Shown in pieces: positions 57,501 through 64,000 of a stretch of DNA of 64,000 nucleotides. A program made the translations under genes and the position numbers. The DNA is from Basidiobolus meristosporus CBS 931.73 (lineage: Eukaryota; Basidiobolomycota; Basidiobolomycetes; Basidiobolales; Basidiobolaceae): contig MCFE01000317.1 of NCBI GenBank assembly GCA_002104905.1, positions 1 through 64,000 on the forward strand, read 5' to 3'. How positions within the stretch are numbered: position 1 is the stretch's first letter; each line of letters begins with the position of its first letter. The notes under the pieces were generated by a model. That model was not told the DNA's origin. It did no database searches and saw nothing but the letters and a program-made list of their open reading frames with translations.

Positions 57501-58750
57501 TCAGCGACTTTCTCTCGCACAATGTGTTGGTTCGATAGTCAACAAATGGACTTCAGGTAAAGCTGGGCTAGCATATCTCTGTCTCCATTGAGGTTCCAAT
57601 ACTTATGTTGGATTTGCCCATAGCCAGTGACTTTGAAGGATTCGTAAAAGGGGATATCAACAAGCTTCGCGAGATACTCTTGCATGCCGAGGATATCGCA
57701 CTTCGTGTCAAGGCGCTTGAAATCCTGCAATGGGTATTGTTCCAATTGATTCGATCGATCCTCCCCCAACATTCACTTACTTGCTGGACCCTTAGGTTTC
57801 TCGTGCCCTGGTATTAAGGACACATTCAGCAGGTTTCCAGCTCGCTACCGACATGTGTGGTTTATTGAATCAAGCCCAGTTAGGCAAACAGGTGGCAAAC
57901 GGATTCGAAACCCTCATTGGTGACAATGAGTGGGTCCTCGATAAATCCAGTTTCTGTACCGTCAGAGTGAGTAATTCTCGAGCCATTTATTCAAGGTTGA
58001 CCATGTTGTTTACATCGCTTGTGTACACTAGCTTTTGCACAAGCAGAGATTCTTCAATCACTGTCTCCCGATGATTCTCGATGGGTTCACCAATTCTCCT
58101 GAAGGTAATAGAAAGCCCCATGCCCGTGGATCCATTGATATCATACTAAAAACCAGATCTAGGTGTCAAGGAGAATTACCTGATTGCATTATCTCAGATT
58201 TTGGTTAGCGTTCCCAAACAAGTGCTTCTGAGCTCGATCTCGTCGGTAAGCCATTGATTTGTCCTAACCTGACTTGAGCCGTGCCCAATCCTAATGCGCT
58301 GTTACATAAGCTGCTCCCTCTGTTGTTGTCATCCTTGAACTTCCCTGAGGCTGGTCTCAAGGCATCGACCTTGCATACATTGAGCATATTGATTGAAGAG
58401 ACCCCTCAACTTGTGACGGAGCATGTATCCACCATATTGCCACTTCTACTCCAGCTCACACTGCGTGAGAGCAGCAACAGCATGGTACGTTTCTATAAGT
58501 TGAGTGAAGGTTGAGGTGTAGCTTGATGACCAAAATTTTTACGAAACCAATGTAGGTTGTACGCATCAATGCATTGAAGTGCCTCTCACTAGTGGCTGGC
58601 AAGATCCCGTACGACGTTCTTCACCCTTACAAATCTCAGATACTGAAGGAGCTTCTGAAGCCAGTCGACGACACCAAACGTATAGTTCGAAAAGAAGCAG
58701 TGATCTGCAGAAACAGGTGGTTCATGCTTACCGGGCCCCCTACCCAATAA
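54585..58750 (+). CDS. MMS19: MMS19 cytosolic Fe-S targeting factor
   Basis: Eighteen exons assemble to about 1025 residues, close to human (1030) and yeast Met18. Family segments run in order: GFYSDRLTDASCLHELLKGL, SVDMNTLTQATRHVVFQILY, GYLNIMDGEKDPRNLILAFK, the signature FEVTFCYFPITFKPPPGDPY, a large HEAT-repeat exon (56317-57362), SRALVLRTHSAGFQLATDMC, QRFFNHCLPMILDGF and the C-terminal INALKCLSLVAGKIPYDVLH and HPYKSQILKELLKPVDDTKR. MMS19 with Cia1 and Cia2/MIP18 transfers Fe-S clusters to DNA polymerases, primase and helicases such as XPD, supporting genome stability. Two junctions needed care: 56250-56316 (donor GTCAGT) and 58246-58310 (acceptor CATAAG, giving a 65-nt intron). The third exon's donor is ambiguous by nine bases. 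Boundaries are 54585-54672, 54736-54825, 54891-54944, 55011-55143 and so on to 58556-58750. Confidence 0.93.
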
Positions 58751-59184
58751 TCGAACCCCCCATCCATGAATGATCTCGTTGTTTCTAGAATATATATTTA
58801 TTGAGTAAAGACTAGTTGGATATTGACCATTTCATGGTGCGGACAAAAGCCAGGCGTACAAGTGGACCTGGACATTCGCAGGGTTGGCTTTGTTGGTGTG
58901 AGCCATTCTCCTGGGAGCGACACGTGATGGTCACCGATACGGATATCAAGTAACGTTTATTGGGTACGAATTGTCATGCAAATTAGATTTGGCAGTGAAT
59001 ACAGATAGGAAAAAGCGAGTCATACTTCAGGGAACTAATTTCTAGATGGATCAGGAGAGTACAAAATCAATGAGAACCCTGCTTGTACATAAATATATAC
59101 GTGAATGATGATCTATACACTATACAGTGGTATGGTGGGTTGATTTGCGTTCATTGGTCCTACTCGATTGGATTTCACCAAGGA
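58751..59184. other. Intergenic between convergent genes
   Basis: 434 bases between the MMS19 (plus) and fungalysin (minus) stop codons. It holds both 3' ends; no coding feature recognised. Confidence 0.45.
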
Positions 59185-61155
59185 TTAACAGTCATTGGGG
59201 ATCAAGAAGCTCTCTTGACGGACACCTCCACCCCATGGAGTACCACCGACTAATTTGGCATCCAGCCCCAGGCCGCGCTTAGCGAAGGCTTTCCAGATCT
59301 CGCAGTAATTCTCTCCCCCAGTTAGTAGGTCGTCCGCATGGATGATCGCATCTCGGGCATCCACGAATTTGGGTCGGCATGGCTGTAGCTTCATCCCGTC
59401 AAGGACCAGCTGAAGCGCCAAGGTGTTCCCGTGTCTGAGCGAGGCAGAGTACCAGTCCGAGGTGAAGCCGTACTTGTCAACCAGGTTCCAGTACATCTCA
59501 TACAGCATCTCAGCCCAAACACCCCCTTTGGCGTGGACGCCCCAGTAGTTGGCCTTGTCCATGATGGAGTAGGTCTCTGGGTTGGTGATGTTGTTGGTGG
59601 AGTACTTGAAGTATCTGATGTTTTTCCCGCCATTGGCGTACTCGCCCATGCCAAGGTCGAGTCGGCGGTCGTCGTCGGGTCTCATGCGCAGAATGGTTGC
59701 GAAGAAATCTCCCCACCCTTCACCCATCCCGCCGGCCTCTCCCCAGCCAAGGCATCCGCTGTTGGCAGGGCCGCCAGTCAGTCGAGTGGAGATACCATGG
59801 GTGTACTCATGGATCATGATCCCGCTCTCCAGGTCGCCGTCACGATGAGGCTGTATAACATTCCAGACGTACATCCTCATCTTGCCTTTCATGCCGTCGG
59901 GCGGGGTTGCGAAGTTGGCATTGTTGTAGCCACTGCCGTCCTGCGCATTGGCAATCACCGCGTCCCCCGATTCGCCACCGCGGCCGAAATTGTTGTCTTG
60001 GAAGTTGCCCGCAGTCTCGGTGAATCCGTACTGATAGCTGAGATCATGCATCACGTTGTTCCAATAGAAGAGGTTGGTGATGGAGGAGTCGAGATAGGAC
60101 TTTGGGTTCCGGTGCAGGTCCAGGGTGAAATCAAAGAGCAGGTGATCTCCTCCGTGAGGGCGGTAGTTGGTTTCCCATTCATAGCCACCCTCGATGTTCT
60201 CATGCGCGGCCACATTGTTTCCAATGGTGGTGGAGAAATTGCGGCGGCCGAGTGAGTGCCATCCCAGCGGGCTGGCCCGCTTATTTTCGGGGTTGGATAC
60301 CAAGCGTCTGCTCCCTTCATCAGGATCGTTGATTCCGAGGGGGTAGACATTATAGTGGGCGTCTGAAACCCAATCAATGAGGGACATGACCTGAGCATTT
60401 TCGGCGGAAACATGCGCGTGATACCAATTATCGTTCATCTCCACTTGGAAATCCCAAACCGGGTGTAGCTCTCCTTCGGACGTCTGGATATAGGCCAATG
60501 AAGTGGGCACTTGATTGTTGACGGTAAATGGAACTCCCTGGATCATGTACACCGAGTCTTTTGCGCTGCCCGAGACCTTCTCTACCTCTAGTGTGGTGAC
60601 ATCGCTGACCTCGATCTTCAAGTGCTCCGCGAGGGCAAGCAGCGCATCGCGAGGAGGAACAGTAGGCTGTGGTGAGGACTTGAATGAATTTAACTTCCTG
60701 AACACGACCTGGCCAAATGGGCTGGCGAAGTTATCCTGGAGCTTGTTCACGGCATCAAAGAATTTGTTCGTGGGGGGTATCAATCCTTTGTAGAAGGAAT
60801 CGCCGTAAGATACTACGCGGCCATACTTGTCAAGATTGATGTTCATGTCTCCATTGACTACCTCCAGACCATGGACGATCTGTCGAAGGTACACGTGGGT
60901 TGCGCCGTTGTGTTCCGACTGATACATGTTCTTGACAACATAGTCGCTCTCCTTGAGGCTCAAGGTGTCCTGGATGAACTTTTTGACCACGTTGCTCGGC
61001 TCCTCCAAGGAAGAAGGCGTGAATCCCGACTCCGCCGAAGAGACCTGATAGCTGCTGCTGGAGATTTCAGGGCCAAACGTGGGCTCGTGGATCCGCCCCG
61101 CTACCACACTGAGAGACAGCGAGAACAGAAGGGGCAGTACAATACAGTTACGCAT
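59185..61155 (-). CDS. Fungalysin, secreted M36 zinc metalloprotease
   Basis: A single exon of 656 residues from the ATG at 61155, which starts a signal peptide (RNCIVLPLLFSLSLSVVAG); the frame is open 18 codons further up, but that extension would bury the signal. The propeptide (~30-250) has FTP-like repeats (ATHVYLRQIVHGLEVVNGDM, LHPVWDFQVEMNDNWYHAHV). The protease domain has the zinc site HEYTHG (His-Glu-x-x-His, near residue 447) with GEGWGDFF (third ligand Glu) about 30 residues later, and NLFYWNNVMHDLSYQYGFTE upstream. M36 enzymes are secreted as proenzymes and degrade elastin, keratin and similar proteins. Codon use is C/G-rich compared with neighbours, in keeping with high expression or foreign origin; I cannot tell which. 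No intron is needed. Confidence 0.95.
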   Translation of the reverse strand: MRNCIVLPLLFSLSLSVVAGRIHEPTFGPEISSSSYQVSSAESGFTPSSLEEPSNVVKKFIQDTLSLKESDYVVKNMYQSEHNGATHVYLRQIVHGLEVVNGDMNINLDKYGRVVSYGDSFYKGLIPPTNKFFDAVNKLQDNFASPFGQVVFRKLNSFKSSPQPTVPPRDALLALAEHLKIEVSDVTTLEVEKVSGSAKDSVYMIQGVPFTVNNQVPTSLAYIQTSEGELHPVWDFQVEMNDNWYHAHVSAENAQVMSLIDWVSDAHYNVYPLGINDPDEGSRRLVSNPENKRASPLGWHSLGRRNFSTTIGNNVAAHENIEGGYEWETNYRPHGGDHLLFDFTLDLHRNPKSYLDSSITNLFYWNNVMHDLSYQYGFTETAGNFQDNNFGRGGESGDAVIANAQDGSGYNNANFATPPDGMKGKMRMYVWNVIQPHRDGDLESGIMIHEYTHGISTRLTGGPANSGCLGWGEAGGMGEGWGDFFATILRMRPDDDRRLDLGMGEYANGGKNIRYFKYSTNNITNPETYSIMDKANYWGVHAKGGVWAEMLYEMYWNLVDKYGFTSDWYSASLRHGNTLALQLVLDGMKLQPCRPKFVDARDAIIHADDLLTGGENYCEIWKAFAKRGLGLDAKLVGGTPWGGGVRQESFLIPNDC

Positions 61156-61338
61156 GGCCAAAACAAGCGGGGTGGAAGCAAAATTCGGGAGATCAACAAA
61201 CAAGAGCACTGTCTAGTAAAGGAAAAAGAAGAGAGGATTTGCTCGAATGTTGGTGGTAAAAGATAAGAGAGGCCCAGATCAGGAGTGTTCTAAATGAGTT
61301 GTTAAAAGGTGGATCTTCACGTTATATAGTTGCGGGAT

Positions 61339-61680
61339 TCAACAGGGATGCGGTATGCAACCAGTTGATTGGATCAAAACCAACGAAGTAGAACAGGCAA
61401 AACTCCAGAGACTGGAATGGTAGATAATCTGCCCTTTTCGATGGATAATTTGCCAGCTGGATATTGAATTCAATTCATTCACGACAAAGGATTTTTGGTT
61501 GCTGTAAGCGGTGTTTAGCTGATGAAGCGACTGGAGAGCCCATTGGCCCGCCTCAAACAAGCACATGATCGCATCTCGAGGATCGAAGCCCATGATGACA
61601 AATGATTCAAGAAACTGTTGGTGGGCAAGGTTTATGCAGAACTGTTCACTTGCATTCCAATCTATCACGCGTTCTTTCAT
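61339..61680 (-). CDS. Hypothetical protein with a UBA-like segment, 113 aa
   Basis: A single ATG-started frame on the same strand as, and 184 bases upstream of, the fungalysin start. Family not recognised. It has two helical parts (ASEQFCINLAHQQFLESFVI and MGFDPRDAIMCLFEAGQWAL); the latter resembles a ubiquitin-associated (UBA) motif with its MGF loop, followed by a C-terminal hydrophobic end with Cys. No signal peptide. Upstream exons are possible because the frame continues a few codons beyond the ATG. The UBA resemblance is by eye only. Confidence 0.42.
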   Translation of the reverse strand: MKERVIDWNASEQFCINLAHQQFLESFVIMGFDPRDAIMCLFEAGQWALQSLHQLNTAYSNQKSFVVNELNSISSWQIIHRKGQIIYHSSLWSFACSTSLVLIQSTGCIPHPC

Positions 61681-63195
61681 GATCCGATTTCTCTGCACAT
61701 TTGATATCTACCCTGTGAGGCATGTGACAGACGCCTGATTTGCTTCCCTCGCCAATTTGGTATTCAAGAAACTTTCCGCCGAGCTCCTTAATCGCTTTGC
61801 AGTGCGAGCCCGTTTCCCAATTCTATTCAGAAACACATTGTAGCGCTATGGTGCAGATTCCATGGATTTTGCATACGAGAAACAATCCTCTCCTTGGCAG
61901 TTTGGAACACCAAAGGTGTGCTGTGACGGTGATCGGATCGGATCCGATATCGAGGGAAAGTTGGTGTTGCGGTCGGATTGGGCAGCGAGGTAGGCCCTGC
62001 GAGTTCGGCTTCGATAGGTTGGAGATACCTGGAATCAACAAGGCGATAGAGGACCATTCATTCCACAGGGAAATAATAAGAAATAGGGGCCAGATCATTG
62101 GGTTATCCCACTGAGTGAATTATATTAATCTTTCCGAATAAGATAAGTGGTACCCGAATACAGAGACCTTCCTTAAATCTCCGAGGTTAACTGGGGAGAT
62201 GGCTATTGTCCATCGTTTGTTCTCGGAAGTATGTAAAAGTTATCGCCCCCTTCAACAATGAGAGTTTAGGGGGGAATGCACAAGTTTCGAATACACAAAT
62301 TGAATGAATGGAATACAGAATCGCCATGCCGAGCTCACAGAATGGCGAATCCTCGAGTGGCCAGTCGTGTTCCTGATCCCTGGAGCTCCGGAGTTCCTCT
62401 CACGATCCCTGATCACTGGACACATGTGGTTAAAGGCTCGGCCAAAGCAGTAATAACGACTGTATACCTATACCCAGCCGTCCAATAATTCCCAATTTTA
62501 TTAGATTACAAATTAGCCATTGTCATACTGACGATGTGTTCATGGCGCTGATTAGTTGAACATTTGCTGGTTTGTATCGCCGCCCAGTCTCCACGCATAA
62601 CTCAGATTTGGCAGTCAGGTGTGAGTGGATATACCGTCACTTTAAGCACGGTCGGGTCGCCAAGATCTGGCCTCCTACATGCTATGTAGTTGCCGTCGTC
62701 TTTTCTGAGCAAATTTCCCTGACAATGGGCCGCTTGTAGGGTGTGTTCATCGAATTTACGCTGTAGTTGCAACATAACGACAGATATGCCTGTCGATTTG
62801 GTTGACGTTTGGAGACTTGCTCATGAAGCGACTATAAAACCCGGCTCGTGATAGATATGTCATTACACTTACGAGTGGAGTGGCCTACTTCTAAGCGTGT
62901 CAAATATAGTGGAGCTTGCAGTGCAGGCACACATTTCCACTCAGCTGGACTTATATGGTAAAGTCATGTACACCTGGTGAATATGCCAGGTCTCCAGCTA
63001 CATGGAATCGTACATGACCGAGCTCATCGATGATAATTAATTTACGGATTTACCGCAGTGTGCATTCCTCCATGACCGTGTAAAAAAATCAATGTGACAG
63101 GAAATGACCAATCCCCAGGCTGGATTGCAACCGCCGTGACTGCTATTTATTGTTATTTATACGTATACAGCTTGCCACGGATCGCCACTTCAAGA
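61681..63195. other. Long intergenic stretch
   Basis: About 1.5 kb with only short, overlapping frames on both strands (61740-62114 plus, 61823-62098 minus), none with a recognised domain. It contains a 12-base perfect palindrome ATCGGATCCGAT (61937-61948). The right end is the promoter of the methyltransferase gene. Confidence 0.4.
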
Positions 63196-63895
63196 ATGTC
63201 ATCCAGCGTAATTTCTCCATATTTCTCCAAACCAGCCAGCATAGTCCTGAGCTCCCATAAAGTGTTGACCACAACGTTAGAAGCCTACAGACACACCGCA
63301 CCCACTTCTGATTTCCACAAAAAGAAAGAGACCATTGACCACGCTGACAGCGACATTGAGAGTAAGTTTGCTTGACACGTTGGATTTGTTCGTGATGGTA
63401 AACCGATCTTCGTTCTTGAACAGCGATTAAACCCTTCCCAACAACCGTCGCAGAAAGAAAGAACTTCCTTAACTTCAAAACCAACCGTGCCGTCACCGAA
63501 TTCCAGTTTCGTGTATACGACCTGTGCTCGCAAATCCCCTCTGGCATGTTTTCCACATATAAAGTCCTCTCAGACGTATTGAAATCCTCTCCGCGCGCCG
63601 TTGGTCAAGCGCTCAGGAATAACCCATTCGCCCCGCTGCCTATCCCTTGCCATAGAGTACTCCCAGGGACCTACTTTATCGGCGGTTATGACGGGTAGGC
63701 ATTTTTTACGTGTTCATACAGCTCCACCTATTCAACCGTGTAATCTCATTGAATCAATTCAGTGATTGGGGCTCTGGTCACAAGGTCGACTCCAAAAAGG
63801 CCAGGTTGGAGAGAGAGGGGTTAAAATTTGACGAGCATCAAGTATTACTTCCCATCTTTCAAGAATCGCGACTATTCACCGACTTCAAACTGTGA
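63196..63895 (+). CDS. MGT1: O6-methylguanine-DNA methyltransferase
   Basis: Three exons (63196-63361, 63424-63694, 63763-63895) give 189 residues. The active site is PCHRV with acceptor Cys131. Around it lie the family features: TEFQFRVYDLCSQIPSGMFS, the DNA-recognition helix SPRAVGQALRNNP with the arginine finger (RAVG), IPCHRVLPGTYFIGGYDGDWG and the end KARLEREGLKF. The protein transfers the methyl group from O6-methylguanine to its own cysteine, a one-use repair reaction in the nucleus. The N-terminal domain is short, as in yeast Mgt1. The ATG at 63196 is the first after an in-frame-open stretch without family similarity. An intron inside the GG|D of the GGYDGDWG motif is supported by that motif being restored. 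Confidence 0.94.
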
Positions 63896-64000
63896 TGGAT
63901 CTTTTTATATATGCTTGGAAGAGTTCACCCATAGCACCAGATGAGAAGTAAAAACCAGGGGTCATTACATTGTGTTTATATAAAATGTTGCAAAAGCTAA

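Noticed and set aside
58246-58278. Frameshift or 33-nt intron in MMS19
   Set aside because: An acceptor at 58310 gives a normal-length intron and an uninterrupted frame.
59431-60255. 274-codon plus-strand ORF
   Set aside because: It is antisense to the conserved fungalysin protease domain and has no domain of its own; it reflects the GC-rich codon bias of the real gene.
1-64000. tRNA genes, CRISPR arrays, intact transposons
   Set aside because: A few B-box-like strings (for example GTTCGATTCC near 9433) lack a matching A box and cloverleaf; no spaced direct-repeat arrays, long terminal repeats or transposase/reverse-transcriptase motifs were seen.

Overview
The window is nuclear DNA of a fungus. 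Genes lie on both strands, most are split by short introns (about 50-140 nt, GT-AG, with CTAAC/CTGAC/CTAAT-like branch points), and the gene content is fungal: chitin synthase, GH18 chitinase, fungalysin M36, a KIN1-type kinase, a DUF2015 protein, a Pho80-type cyclin, an Stc1-domain protein and a borate/bicarbonate transporter. The intron richness, the Tuba-like DH-BAR-SH3 exchange factor, the PAS-PAS proteins and the wide intergenic spacing suggest an early-diverging fungus (Mucoromycota/Zoopagomycota type). That placement is inference. No rRNA, tRNA, CRISPR, plasmid or intact transposon was recognised.

Layout. 0-10.7 kb: an edge-truncated gene, a glutathione S-transferase, two small two-helix membrane proteins, LYRM2 (rebuilt from four small exons), a DUF2015 protein, ribosomal protein S11, a PDCD5-family protein and mitochondrial cytochrome c peroxidase. 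11-22.5 kb: a hypothetical gene, a secreted GH18 chitinase, a PAS-PAS protein (PAS-A), a seven-exon PP2C phosphatase, a KIN1/PAR-1/MARK kinase and a small basic protein. 22.5-31 kb is gene-poor: a possible propeller-like protein, a Pbi2-like I9 inhibitor, a sugar transporter and a beta-carbonic anhydrase with a GC-AG intron. 31-44 kb: chitin synthase, a MATH/BTB protein, a 15-exon Tuba-like RhoGEF, a second PAS-PAS protein (PAS-B, a paralogue of PAS-A with the same intron phases), an Stc1-domain protein and a Pho80-like cyclin. 44-54 kb: a 2063-residue Mit1/CHD-type chromatin remodeller, a SLC4/Bor1 transporter and a TMEM14 protein. 54.5-64 kb: an 18-exon MMS19, the fungalysin, a small hypothetical protein and an O6-methylguanine-DNA methyltransferase.

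The genes form functional themes rather than one pathway. Cell wall and polarity are covered by chitin synthase, chitinase, KIN1 and the DH-BAR-SH3 GEF. Chromatin is covered by the Stc1-domain protein and the Mit1-like remodeller, about 3 kb apart. Mitochondria and Fe-S/genome maintenance are covered by LYRM2, CCP1, TMEM14, MMS19 and MGMT. Ion and CO2 handling is covered by the carbonic anhydrase and the SLC4 transporter. The least familiar signals are the PAS-PAS paralogues, the possible propeller fragment near 24.3-25.2 kb and the two small transmembrane genes. All exon models here were built by eye from splice signals, reading phase and family similarity. They all close in frame but have no transcript support.
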